Assembly: GCF_039534085.1 (NCBI RefSeq)
Contig: NZ_BAAAUT010000043.1
Span: 3,552-67,551, forward strand
DNA: 64,000 bases
Source: Planomonospora_B alba
GTDB lineage: Bacteria > Actinomycetota > Actinomycetes > Streptosporangiales > Streptosporangiaceae
Reading direction: 5' to 3'
The translations under genes were made by a program, and so were the position numbers. The notes below the pieces were generated by a model. It was not told the origin of the DNA. It saw only the letters and a list, made by a program, of their open reading frames with translations, and made no database searches. Shown one piece after another: positions 1 through 8,512 of the stretch (the stretch's first letter is position 1; each line of letters begins with the position of its first letter).

Positions 1-1
1 G

Positions 2-604
2 CTCGGCCGGGGCACGCTGGTGCTGAACGAGGAGATGACCGCCGAACTGCTCCGCCTGGCCCGCCACGACGACCCCGCCGGCCAGCTCGGCCTGCCCGCG
101 GGCGCCACACCGCAGGAGATCGCCGCGGCGGCCACGGCGGCGTCGACGCGCTGGCGCGCGATCGCCATGATGAACGAGGGCCGCACCGCCGGGCACCGGG
201 CCAGGGACGTGCTGACGGTCCTGGAGGACATGGTGACCGCGGCCCTGGACGGCGCCGCCTCCGGGCCCGCCGCGGGAGCCGGGGGCGCGGCACCGCTCCC
301 GCCGGTCAGGGTGGACGCCGCCGCGGTGGAGACCCTGCGCACCTGCCCGCTGGTCCCGGCCGACGACCGGCGGGCGCTGGAGCTGCTGCTGACCGGGACC
401 GAGCTGGCGGTCCAGCTCGGCGCGCCGCCCGGCAGCCCGCACGCCGAGATCGCCGGCTACGCCGCCGCGCTCGGCGCCCGCTTCCGCGTGCTGACCCACC
501 GCCCGCTCTCGCTGCGGCAGCGGCGGGCCGCGGAGCGGATCTGCGACGTCTACGAGGAGATCTGGGCGCGCCACCACGGCGGCGCGCGAGAGGAGAGAGC
601 ATGA
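2..604 (+). CDS. Hypothetical protein, C-terminal part (5' end outside window)
   Basis: The reading frame is already open at the first bases, before an internal GTG at 20, so this is probably the 3' part of a longer gene. I do not recognise the family. Two segments look like a degenerate internal repeat: one around QLGLPAGATPQEI and one around QLGAPPGSPHAEI, each followed by a helical stretch with a W or F near 'RWRAIA/RFRVLT'. A Pro/Ala/Gly-rich linker separates them. The pattern recalls helices II-III of J-domains but there is no HPD motif, so that link is speculative. It ends in an ATGA overlap with the downstream dynamin-like GTPase, implying translational coupling and a shared task. Confidence 0.6.
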   Translation, partial: LGRGTLVLNEEMTAELLRLARHDDPAGQLGLPAGATPQEIAAAATAASTRWRAIAMMNEGRTAGHRARDVLTVLEDMVTAALDGAASGPAAGAGGAAPLPPVRVDAAAVETLRTCPLVPADDRRALELLLTGTELAVQLGAPPGSPHAEIAGYAAALGARFRVLTHRPLSLRQRRAAERICDVYEEIWARHHGGAREERA

Positions 605-2547
605 CGACCCCCGACCCGAACAGCCCCGTGACCCGGTTGCTGCGCTACGCCAACGAGGTCCACGCGCTGGCGGGCCGGTGCGGCAGGAAGGACCTGGCGG
701 AGGTGCTGGCCTCCTGCGCGGCGCGGTGGAAGGACGAGTGCACCGACATCGTGGTCGCCGGGGCGCAGAAACGCGGCAAGAGCCGCCTGCTCAACACGCT
801 CGTGGGCCACCCCGACCTGCTCCCGGTCGACGCCGACGTCGCCACCGACTGCTTCCTGTCCGTACGGCGCGGCCCCCGCCTGACCGCCGTCGTGCACCGC
901 AGCACCGACGCGGGCCCCGTCCAGACGCCGATCACCGTCGAGTCGATCCCCGACTACGCCTCGATGCGCGGGGACGCCGGCAGGCGGCGCGACGTCGTCA
1001 GCGTGGACATCACCCTCGACAACCCGCTCCTGGACGGCCTGCGGCTGCTCGACACCCCGGGCGTGGACAGTCTCACCGTGGGCCACCGGCAGGTGACCGT
1101 CGCCATGCTCCAGCGGGCCGACGCCCTGCTGTTCACGCTCAGCGCCCAGGACCAGCCGGTTCTCCGGCACGAGCTGGAGTTCCTGGCGGAGGCCGCCGAA
1201 CGGGTCCAGGCGATCGCGTTCGTGCTGACCAAGGTGGAGGACTCCAACAACTGGCGGGCGCTGATGGAGGAGAACCAGGCGCGCCTGCGGACCTTCGTCG
1301 CCCAGGCCGTCGCGGAGAACCCCGCCCGGGCGGAGACGCTCGAGCCGCTGCTGACCGCCCCGTGGATCCCGGTGAGCGCCAAGCTCGCCGAGGCCGCCGC
1401 GGCCAAGCGGCGCGAGGGGCGGCAGGAGCGGGCGGACGCGCTGCGGGCGCGCAGCGGCATGGACGTGCTGGAGCGGCACCTGCGCGCCTTCGCCGAGGGC
1501 CGGGAGTTCGCCCGGGGCGCCACGGTGGTCTCCGCCGCGCTCTCGGTGCTGGAGTCGCTGGCGGCCACGGCGCAGGACGACGTCGCCGCCGGCTCCGACG
1601 ACGAGGGCGACGCCGCGGCCCGGCTCGCCCAGGTGGAGGCCGATCTGGAGGGTCTCAACGAGCTGACCGCCCGCCGCCGGGCGGGCGCGGTGGCCAACAC
1701 CTTCCTCGGCCGCGAGGTGGCGGGGATCGTGGCGGCCCGGGTGGCCGAGATCCGCCAGCCGTACGAGAACGCGATCACCGCGCTGAAGAAGCAGGACCAG
1801 GTCGACCGGTACATGGCGGAGCTGCCGATGAGCGTCCAGCGCTCGCTGGAGGCCGCCTGGTCGCAGATCGTCTACGACGTGGAGGTGCTGGCGCGGAACA
1901 CGCTGGACGCCTTCGCCCGCGACCTCGGGCTGGACCCGGTCGCCTTCGCCGCCGACCGCGGCGCCATGCCCGTCCTCTCCCAGGTGGAGGTCAGGAAGGA
2001 CGCCATGGCGGACGCGCCGGGCGAGGTGGACATGATCCGGGACGTGCTGCCCTCGGCCTCGATCGGCCTGTCCCTGGGCGGTTTCGCCGCGACCCTGCTC
2101 GGCCCGGTCGGTTTCATCCTGGTCGCCCCGGCCATCGGCGCCGCCATGTTCATGGGCCGGCGTTCCATGGAGAAGGTGCAGCGCAACCAGGCGGCCATCC
2201 GGACGGCGCTGCGCGACCAGTTCGCGGCGGTCTCCCGGGAGATGACGCTCGACCTGGAGCGCATGGTGGCGACCTGGCGGGTGAGCGTCGAGCAGGCGGC
2301 GGACGAGCACCTGATGCGGCGGCGCAAGGAGCTGGAGAGCAGGCGCGCCGAGCTGAAGGCCGCCTCCGCGCGCTCGGAGGCGGAGCGGAAGAAGGCGCGG
2401 GAGTCCGGGCAGGACCGGATCTCCGCGATCGGCACCCTCACCCGGCGCGGCCAGGAGCTGCGCAGGGAGCTCGCCACCGCGGTGGCGGCGCTGGGCGCGG
2501 GCCCGGCGTCCGCCCCGGCGGGCGCGGCGGCCCCCGCCGGCGGCTGA
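601..2547 (+). CDS. Dynamin-family large GTPase
   Basis: 648 aa. GTPase motifs are readable: P-loop GAQKRGKS (residues 54-61), DTPG switch-II motif near 152, and TKVED (G4-like) near 211. A long helical middle and tail follow. A hydrophobic Gly/Ala-rich segment at about 485-520 (SIGLSLGGFAATLLG and on) looks like a membrane paddle or hairpin, as in bacterial dynamin-like proteins. The C-terminal 100 residues are charged and coiled-coil-like. Family knowledge: such proteins bind and remodel membranes on GTP hydrolysis. It overlaps the preceding gene by 4 bp (ATGA) and converges on an Hsp70-like gene. The exact role is unknown; membrane stress or phage defence are possibilities only. Confidence 0.85.
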   Translation: MTTPDPNSPVTRLLRYANEVHALAGRCGRKDLAEVLASCAARWKDECTDIVVAGAQKRGKSRLLNTLVGHPDLLPVDADVATDCFLSVRRGPRLTAVVHRSTDAGPVQTPITVESIPDYASMRGDAGRRRDVVSVDITLDNPLLDGLRLLDTPGVDSLTVGHRQVTVAMLQRADALLFTLSAQDQPVLRHELEFLAEAAERVQAIAFVLTKVEDSNNWRALMEENQARLRTFVAQAVAENPARAETLEPLLTAPWIPVSAKLAEAAAAKRREGRQERADALRARSGMDVLERHLRAFAEGREFARGATVVSAALSVLESLAATAQDDVAAGSDDEGDAAARLAQVEADLEGLNELTARRRAGAVANTFLGREVAGIVAARVAEIRQPYENAITALKKQDQVDRYMAELPMSVQRSLEAAWSQIVYDVEVLARNTLDAFARDLGLDPVAFAADRGAMPVLSQVEVRKDAMADAPGEVDMIRDVLPSASIGLSLGGFAATLLGPVGFILVAPAIGAAMFMGRRSMEKVQRNQAAIRTALRDQFAAVSREMTLDLERMVATWRVSVEQAADEHLMRRRKELESRRAELKAASARSEAERKKARESGQDRISAIGTLTRRGQELRRELATAVAALGAGPASAPAGAAAPAGG

Positions 2548-2550
2548 CCC

Positions 2551-2606
2551 GGGATCCCGGCACGGGGATCCCGGCACGGGGATCCCGGCACGGGGATCCC
2601 GGCACG
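2551..2606. repeat. Four tandem copies of a 14-bp GC-rich unit
   Basis: Four perfect copies of gggatcccggcacg lie immediately after the GTPase stop codon. Each contains the palindrome GGGATCCC, so any copy can fold on itself or pair with a neighbour. They run straight into the terminator hairpin at 2606. Confidence 0.9.
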
Positions 2607-2637
2607 GGGCCGGGCCCGCGGGAGCGGGCCCGGCCCC
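2606..2637. terminator. Bidirectional terminator hairpin between convergent genes
   Basis: Perfect 14-bp arms (2606-2619 and 2624-2637) with loop GGGA, between the convergent GTPase and Hsp70 genes. It has no T-tract, as is common for actinobacterial terminators. Confidence 0.65.
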
Positions 2638-2723
2638 GTCGTGTCCTCGGGCCCGCGCCTGCGGGCCCGCGCCGCACGCGGCCGGTACCGCCGGGGACCC
2701 GCGCAGCGCGGGGACGCGGTCGC

Positions 2724-5342
2724 TCAGAGCGGGAGGTGCACCAGGGTGGCGGGGTGGTCGCGGGTGACCGCGGCCCCGTCGGCCGGCCGGTGCAGGCAGA
2801 GCAGGCCCGTGGGGACCCGGACGACCGGCTCGAACGTGCCCGTCGTCCGGTGGACCTCCCGCGCGCCGTCCGGGGTGACGTGCACCAGCCGGCTCCGGCC
2901 GGCGTCCAGCATGGTCAGCCAGAGGGAGTCGCCGTCGGCCACCAGCCGCGGGCGCTCCCACCGGTACCGGGAGGTGAGGTGGCCGGCCAGGGTCGCCGAC
3001 TTCTTGCCCATCAGGAACCGGAGCGTGCCGGACCGCTCGTCGAAGACGCTGACCGACCAGCCCCGGGCGGGGCTCACCTGGTCCGTGCCGACCGCGTAGA
3101 TGTGCCCGCCCGCGGGGGCCCAGCGCAGCGCCCCGGCCGGCGGGCGCGGCGCGACCAGCACCGTCTGACCCGGGACGGTGTCCGCCTCCAGCCCCGCCGA
3201 GCTGGCGGTGAACCACCGGCCGTTGTGCAGGACGACCTGGTGGAGCCAGCTGCGGCCCGGCTCGCGCACGGTGGGGCGCACGATGCCGCCCGGGTCGACG
3301 AGGCAGAGCACCTGCCAGCGCTGGAAGTCCTGGTAGCGACCGGCGAACAGCGGCTGGCCCGTGCCGAACTGCCCCAGCACCACGGTGCAGCCCGCGGCGC
3401 CCACCGACAGGTCCGGCTCGGTGCCGCTGGGCGCGTCCTGGTCGAGCAGCCGGCGCAGCCGGTTGTCCTCGTTGACGAACCACTGCGCGTACGGGCCGAG
3501 GTCGCGGGCCAGGGGCTCCGGGACGTGGAAGGCGCCCAGGTCGAGCTCGATCAGCGACAGGTGGCCGGTCTCGCCCCACGGCAGGCCCACCGAGGCGTCG
3601 ACCGGGACGGTCTGCCGGGGCTGGTAGAAGACCCAGGCGCTGCGGCCGTGCACCAGCACGTTCGGGGTGTCCCAGGTCTGCAGCGGGTGGGCGGAGCGCA
3701 CCACCAGCTCGGGGGTGAGGGCGCGCACCAGCACCTGCGCCGGGCCGACCTGCTCCGCGGCGACGACGCCCTCGGCCGAGGCGCCCCACTCCACCAGCCT
3801 GCCGAAGTGCAGCTCGCGGTCGTGGCGGCCGCCCGTGCCGTCGAGCCTGCGCAGGAAGTGCCCGCCCTCGAACGCCTGGTGGACGAGGACCCGCCCGCCC
3901 GCCACGCGGGCCTCCAGCACGTTGTCCAGCACCTTCTCGATGCCCCTGACCACGGGGCCGTCCACGGCGGGCATGCCGCCCGTGGCGGCGGCCGGGTGTC
4001 CTGCGGCGGGCACGCCGCCGGGGCCGGGGACCACGGGGTACCCGCCGGTGGTGGAGCCCGCCGGGCCGCCGGAGGCACCGGGGACGGCATGGGGCGCGGG
4101 GGCACCGCCCGCCCCGGCGAACGCCTGGGGGCCGGCTCCCGGCCCCGCCGCGGGGGCGGCGACGGCCGGGTGGCTCCCGGTGGACACCACGGGCCGCCCG
4201 GCGGCCGCCCGCACGCCCCCTCCGGTCAGGTGGGGGCCGGTCATCCGGGCGGGGTCGCGGTGCTCGACCTTGAGCTTCCAGGCCAGCTGCGCGGCGCCGT
4301 ACGCGACGACGATCTTCGGGTCGTCGTAGGTGCGCACCTTGTCCCCGAAGCGGTCGCGCACGGCCTGCTGGACCAGGGGCATCCGGCTGCCGCCGCCGGT
4401 CATGAACACCGCGGCCAGCTCGTCCGGCCCGAGCCCCGCCCGGCGGATCGTCTCCTCCAGGATGTCGACGGTCCTGGTGACCTCCTCACCGATGAGGCCC
4501 GACAGGTCGGCCCGGGTGATGTGCACGTCCTCGTTGACGCCGACCACGTAGTGGGAGGAGGTCTCGAACTTCGAGAGGGTCTCCTTGCCCTCCCGGGCCG
4601 TCTTGAGCAGGTCCGCGGCGTAGCTGACGTAGCGGCGCTCCGGGTTGGTGGTCACCTGCGTCCACCACTCGGGGTCGATGCGCTCCAGCTGCCCGCCGAA
4701 GAAGGCGAAGACCTGCTCGTCGAAGCCCTCGCCGCCGATCTCGTCGCTGCCTCCCGGCTCTCCCACGACCTTGAAGTCGCTGCCGTCGGTGGTGAGCACG
4801 GCCGCGTCGAAGGTGCCGCCGCCGAGGTCGTAGACGGCCAGGTGGGAGCCGCTCGGCACCCTTCCCGCGGAGGCGAAGTAGCGGGCGGAGGCGACCGGCT
4901 CGTCGACGAAGGCGATCCGCACGCCGCGCACGACCTTCTTGGCCGCCGCCAGCAGCACCGACTTGCGCTCGTTGTTCCAGGCCACCGGGTGGGTCAGCGC
5001 GATGCAGTCGGGGTCGGCCCCGTCGAACCGGCGCCGGCCCTCGCTGACGAACAGCTCCAGCAGCGTGGCCATGGCGTCGGTGACGTCCACCGGGACCCCG
5101 CCGAGCAGCATCCGGCCCCGGCCGACGTAGCGCTTGGGGTTGCGCTCGACCCGCTCGGGGTTGACGCCGATGCCGCGCTGGGCGATCCGGCCGGCCACCA
5201 GCGTCCCGTGCTCGTCGAGCATGACGGCGGAGGGAATGCGCCGCTCCCCTTCGACCTCCAGGACGTCGAAGCGGTCTTCGGCGGCTATCACCCCGGCGGA
5301 GAAACTCGTCCCGAGATCGACACCGAGGCACCACTGGGCCAT
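2724..5342 (-). CDS. Hsp70-family protein with Pro/Gly linker and non-canonical C-terminal domain
   Basis: 872 aa. Residues 1-360 are a complete Hsp70/actin-type ATPase: phosphate-1 motif GVDLGTSFSAG (7-17), phosphate-2 motif YDLGGGTFDA (171-180) and adenosine motif MTGGGSRMPL (314-323). Residues 362-462 are a low-complexity Pro/Ala/Gly linker. Residues 463-872 do not resemble the DnaK substrate-binding domain; they carry recurring Trp-containing, strand-rich segments that suggest a beta-propeller or similar fold (inference). It is therefore not the housekeeping DnaK. The ATG has a good site (GAGGAGTG) just upstream. I found no HspR/HAIR-like inverted repeat in the upstream 215 bp. It converges on the dynamin-like GTPase. 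No GrpE or DnaJ is visible in the window. Confidence 0.85.
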   Translation of the reverse strand: MAQWCLGVDLGTSFSAGVIAAEDRFDVLEVEGERRIPSAVMLDEHGTLVAGRIAQRGIGVNPERVERNPKRYVGRGRMLLGGVPVDVTDAMATLLELFVSEGRRRFDGADPDCIALTHPVAWNNERKSVLLAAAKKVVRGVRIAFVDEPVASARYFASAGRVPSGSHLAVYDLGGGTFDAAVLTTDGSDFKVVGEPGGSDEIGGEGFDEQVFAFFGGQLERIDPEWWTQVTTNPERRYVSYAADLLKTAREGKETLSKFETSSHYVVGVNEDVHITRADLSGLIGEEVTRTVDILEETIRRAGLGPDELAAVFMTGGGSRMPLVQQAVRDRFGDKVRTYDDPKIVVAYGAAQLAWKLKVEHRDPARMTGPHLTGGGVRAAAGRPVVSTGSHPAVAAPAAGPGAGPQAFAGAGGAPAPHAVPGASGGPAGSTTGGYPVVPGPGGVPAAGHPAAATGGMPAVDGPVVRGIEKVLDNVLEARVAGGRVLVHQAFEGGHFLRRLDGTGGRHDRELHFGRLVEWGASAEGVVAAEQVGPAQVLVRALTPELVVRSAHPLQTWDTPNVLVHGRSAWVFYQPRQTVPVDASVGLPWGETGHLSLIELDLGAFHVPEPLARDLGPYAQWFVNEDNRLRRLLDQDAPSGTEPDLSVGAAGCTVVLGQFGTGQPLFAGRYQDFQRWQVLCLVDPGGIVRPTVREPGRSWLHQVVLHNGRWFTASSAGLEADTVPGQTVLVAPRPPAGALRWAPAGGHIYAVGTDQVSPARGWSVSVFDERSGTLRFLMGKKSATLAGHLTSRYRWERPRLVADGDSLWLTMLDAGRSRLVHVTPDGAREVHRTTGTFEPVVRVPTGLLCLHRPADGAAVTRDHPATLVHLPL

Positions 5343-5557
5343 TTCTCACTCCTCGTCAACGCAAACCCGATCATCCCGCGTCCACCGCTGCGGGCCCGGT
5401 CGGAACGGGCGCGCCGGGACCGATCCAGGCCGCACGGAAGGGTCATCGGACCGGGCGCGGAACAGAAATCATCTTCCTATGGTTTGTCGCAGCTTGGTGA
5501 CGTTTGGTTGGGCTCAAGCGCATACGGTCTTCCGCGCGCCGCCCCGGCCGTCCGGCC

Positions 5558-6490
5558 TCAGCCGTCACCGGACCTGCCGCCGGGGCGTCCGGCCAGCGCG
5601 GCCAGGACGCGGGCGAACTCCCGCGGCGGGGCCACCACCAGGCGGGTCTGCCCGTCCTGCCTGACCAGGTCGGCCCTGATCAGGGAGAGGCGGCCCCCGT
5701 GCCACCAGTAGACCTGCGGGCTGACCGGGTCGGCCGCGTGCTCGAACTCCCGCTGGGCGAGCACGCGCAGCCGCTCGATCGCCTGGATCACGCCCAGGCC
5801 CTCGACCGGGTGGACGACCAGCGTCGCCGGGTCCGGCAGCACGACCAGCACGCCGTCGGCGGGCACGGGGAGGTAGTCGCCCAGGTGGCGCAGGTGCGCG
5901 GCGGCGCAGGCGGTCGGGCCGGTCAGCCGGCGGACCGTCACCCCGCCGAGGTCCTCCTCGGCGACCGCGAGCCGCTCGTCGGCGCGGGCGTTCTCGGCGG
6001 CGAGGTCCAGCGCCTGGGCGGCGGTGATCGGCCAGCAGCCGACCTCCTCGGGCCGGGCCGGCCGCCCGGCGGGGCCGTGCCCGATCGTGAGCACCTCGAC
6101 CAGGTCGGCGGCCAGGTGGCGGCCGACCACCCGGGCCGGGCCCAGGTCGTCGTCGAGGAACAGGCGGGTCCGGAGCAGGGGGCCGATCTGGTCGAGGTCG
6201 CAGGCGTCCAGCGGTTCGTCGAGCGTGGCCAGCGTGTGGGCGAGGTGCTCGGAGACGAGCATCGGCCAGTCCTCGCGGGAGCGGCGGGCCGCCTCGGCGC
6301 GCAGGCCCGCCAGCCGTACGGTGACCGTGCGCGGGCCGGAGAGGGTGAGCGTGCCTCCACCGGGGGCGAAGGACCAGGTGTAGCCGAGGGAGTCGGCGAC
6401 GAGCCCGAGCAGGGAGTCGAGGTCCACCTCTTCGACCGGACGCGGCTGCGTCTCGGCCCGCCGGTCACGGTGCCGCCGGAACAGCCTCAC
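5558..6490 (-). CDS. Hypothetical protein, possibly YtpQ/DUF1444-like
   Basis: 310 aa, soluble, no signal peptide or membrane segment. It starts with GTG after an AGAGGGGAA site. The N-terminus is basic (MRLFRRHRDRR). The middle has a 'WPITAAQALDLAAENARAD' helix followed by a strand-rich part with VLVVLPDP, and the C-terminal end has YWWHGGRLSLI. This layout loosely recalls DUF1444/YtpQ proteins, but I cannot confirm the family. It lies upstream of and on the same strand as the Hsp70-like gene, separated by 215 bp that probably hold the Hsp70 promoter. Function unknown. Confidence 0.7.
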   Translation of the reverse strand: MRLFRRHRDRRAETQPRPVEEVDLDSLLGLVADSLGYTWSFAPGGGTLTLSGPRTVTVRLAGLRAEAARRSREDWPMLVSEHLAHTLATLDEPLDACDLDQIGPLLRTRLFLDDDLGPARVVGRHLAADLVEVLTIGHGPAGRPARPEEVGCWPITAAQALDLAAENARADERLAVAEEDLGGVTVRRLTGPTACAAAHLRHLGDYLPVPADGVLVVLPDPATLVVHPVEGLGVIQAIERLRVLAQREFEHAADPVSPQVYWWHGGRLSLIRADLVRQDGQTRLVVAPPREFARVLAALAGRPGGRSGDG

Positions 6491-6528
6491 ACGCGTTCCC
6501 CTCTGCCGGTGTCCTCTCGCTGATCCCC

Positions 6529-7485
6529 CTAGGGTGCCCCGTCACGATTGCGGATCGACCAGGTCAGGGAGCACGATTCGGCATCAATACCACCAAGCGC
6601 CCCCATAGGCACACTGAGCTGGGGCGTTCCGTGCCCCACCGGGAGCCCGGCGATCACCGGGACACCGAGCGGCGCGAGCCGCTCCTCCAGCACCGGGAAG
6701 GGGTCGCCGCACCCGGTCCACGAGCCGAGCGCGAAGCCCGCCGCCCCGTCCAGCGCGCCGCTCCGCAGCAGCTGGGTGAGCATCCGGTCGATCCGGTACG
6801 GCGCCTCGCCGACGTCCTCCAGCAGGACGATCGCCCCCTCGGCCCGCAGCCGGTACGGCGTGCCGCACAGCGCCGCCAGCAGCGAGAGGTTCCCCCCGGT
6901 GATCGGCCCGGCGGCGGTCCCGCCGGCGATCACCCGGTCCCCGGTGACGGGCGGCGCGTCGCCGAACAGCGCGGCCGTCAGGTGGGCCAGGGTGCGGGGC
7001 TCGGGACCGCCGGGACCGGCGAGCACCGCGCAGGCGGCCATGGGGCCGAACCAGGAGGCGGTGCCGAGCCGCACCGCCACCGCCCGGTGCAGGGCGGTGA
7101 CGTCGCTGGAACCGAGCAGGAGCTTGGGCCCGGCCGCCCGCATGGCCTCCCAGTCGAGCAGGTCCAGGATCCGCATCGCGCCGTAGCCGCCCCGCGCGCA
7201 CAGCACCGCCGCGACCGCCGGGTCGCACCAGGCCCGCTGCAGGTCGGCCGCCCGGTCGGCGTCGGACCCGGCCAGGTAGCGGTCGCGGTCGAGCACGTGG
7301 GCGCCGGTGACGGCCTTCAGTCCCAGTCCCTCCAGCACGGCGGTGCCGCGGGCCAGCAGCGCCGGGTCGACCGGGCCGGACGGGGCCACGACGGCCACCG
7401 TGTCACCGGGACGCAGGCGGGGCGGGAGCGGCGGGACCGCGACGGCGCCCTTCCCGGCGCGGCTGGGCGTGGCCGGTTCGTTCAC
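6529..7485 (-). CDS. LD-carboxypeptidase (peptidase family S66)
   Basis: About 318 aa from GTG (VNEPATPSRAGKG); the open frame continues upstream but family alignment starts near PPRLRPGDTVAVVAPSGP. Catalytic elements of S66 enzymes are visible: the nucleophile Ser in GSSD (about residue 127), a Glu in LEDVGEAPYRIDRM (about 222) and a His in GLPVGHG (about 284). No signal peptide, so the protein is probably cytoplasmic, like E. coli LdcA, which trims the terminal D-Ala from L,D-tetrapeptides during murein recycling. Some S66 members (MccF) instead cleave microcin-type conjugates. It is divergent from the sulfotransferase gene with only 31 bp between starts. Confidence 0.85.
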   Translation of the reverse strand: MNEPATPSRAGKGAVAVPPLPPRLRPGDTVAVVAPSGPVDPALLARGTAVLEGLGLKAVTGAHVLDRDRYLAGSDADRAADLQRAWCDPAVAAVLCARGGYGAMRILDLLDWEAMRAAGPKLLLGSSDVTALHRAVAVRLGTASWFGPMAACAVLAGPGGPEPRTLAHLTAALFGDAPPVTGDRVIAGGTAAGPITGGNLSLLAALCGTPYRLRAEGAIVLLEDVGEAPYRIDRMLTQLLRSGALDGAAGFALGSWTGCGDPFPVLEERLAPLGVPVIAGLPVGHGTPQLSVPMGALGGIDAESCSLTWSIRNRDGAP

Positions 7486-7516
7486 CCCGCAAACGGTGCC
7501 ACACTGGGGGTCAGAT

Positions 7517-8398
7517 ATGCGACCTCCGCCCCACATCCTCGTGGTCAACGGCATCAAGGTCCGCCGGCCGGTGTTCGTGCTCGCGGCTCCGCACTCCGGC
7601 GCGGACCTGCTCGGCCGCGCCCTCAAGCGCTCCCCCGGCTTCCACGTCACGATCGGCCGCGCCGCGGTGGCGCACGTCGTGTACGCCTTCGCCCGCCGTC
7701 CCTCGATCACCCGCCGGGGCCTGGGCGCCGTCCGCGTGCTCCGGGACGCCATGGCCGAGTCCTGGCAGATCCTGCCGGGGGCGTGCGGCGAGTGCCCGGC
7801 GGTCTGCCGGGAGGCCGGCGGCGTGACGGGCACGGGCCCGTGCGCGGCCGCCGGGGCCGTGGCGCGGTTCGGCGACGCCAGCCCCGACCTGCTCTACAGC
7901 GCGCCGGTGCTGCTCCAGGCATTCCCCGACGCCCGGTTCGTCCAGGTCATCCGGGACGGCCGCGACGTGGCCGCCGACATGATGGCCGACCCGGCGGCGC
8001 TGTCGTGGTTCAAGCCGGTCCGGGTGAGCGACGACACCGAGTTCCCCAACCCGTTCCTCGGCGTCAAGTCCGCCGAGCACATCGACCGCTGGAAGGCGAT
8101 GCCCACGCCCGGCAAGTGCGCGCTGCGCTGGCGCGGCGCCGTGCGCCTGGCCGCCGAGCTCCACCGCGAGCTCCCCCGCGACCAGCTGCTGACGCTCCGC
8201 TACGAGGAGCTGGTCGCCTCCCCCGCCGAGACCGTGGAGACGCTCTCCCGCTTCCTGGAGACCCGCGTCTCCAAGGTCGCCCTGTACGGCAGGAACGTCC
8301 CGAAGGTCGGCGCCTGGCGCACCAGGCTCCGCCCCGACGACGCGGCGCTGGTGGAGAAGGTCGCCCGCGAGGAGCTCGCCCGCCTGGGCTACCGGTAG
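7517..8398 (+). CDS. Sulfotransferase family protein
   Basis: About 294 aa starting MRPPPHILVVNGIKVRRPVF. The N-terminal PAPS 5'-phosphosulfate loop appears as FVLAAPHSGADLLGRAL (usual form F..G.pRSGTT.L), here with HSGADL instead of RSGTTL. The 3'-phosphate-binding segment is VQVIRDGRDVAADMM. The C-terminal part (LTLRYEELVASPAETVETL) is typical of sulfotransferase family 3. A central insert carries four Cys (ACGECPAVCREAGG...GPC) that could bind a metal, unusual for the family. The substrate is unknown. The last codons lie inside a 26-bp perfect inverted repeat. Confidence 0.8.
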   Translation: MRPPPHILVVNGIKVRRPVFVLAAPHSGADLLGRALKRSPGFHVTIGRAAVAHVVYAFARRPSITRRGLGAVRVLRDAMAESWQILPGACGECPAVCREAGGVTGTGPCAAAGAVARFGDASPDLLYSAPVLLQAFPDARFVQVIRDGRDVAADMMADPAALSWFKPVRVSDDTEFPNPFLGVKSAEHIDRWKAMPTPGKCALRWRGAVRLAAELHRELPRDQLLTLRYEELVASPAETVETLSRFLETRVSKVALYGRNVPKVGAWRTRLRPDDAALVEKVAREELARLGYR

Positions 8399-8435
8399 GC
8401 CCGGGCCCGCGGGCCTACCGGTAGCCCAGGCGGGC
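8378..8435. terminator. 26-bp perfect inverted repeat / bidirectional terminator overlapping a gene end
   Basis: Arms 8378-8403 and 8410-8435 are perfect reverse complements with a 6-nt loop (ggcccg). The left arm contains the last codons and the TAG stop of the sulfotransferase gene. The ABC transporter gene converges from the right and ends at 8513. Confidence 0.75.
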
Positions 8436-8512
8436 GGGCCGGCGCGGCTCCCCCCGCCCGCGCGCGGCCGGGCGGTCCGCGGGAGCGCCGGGCACCGGCC
8501 CGGCGGGGCCGC

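Noticed and set aside
550..3789. 1079-codon open frame on the minus strand across the GTPase and Hsp70 genes
   Set aside because: It is antisense to two genes with clear motifs, is almost only Arg/Gly/Ala/Pro, and has no domain: a GC-rich shadow frame.
5343..5557. HspR/HAIR or CIRCE site upstream of the Hsp70-like gene
   Set aside because: I looked for CTTGAG-N-CTCAAG and CIRCE-like repeats; only an isolated CTCAAG half is present.
678..5711. 1677-codon open frame on the plus strand
   Set aside because: Shadow of the GTPase and Hsp70 genes in another frame; low-complexity composition.
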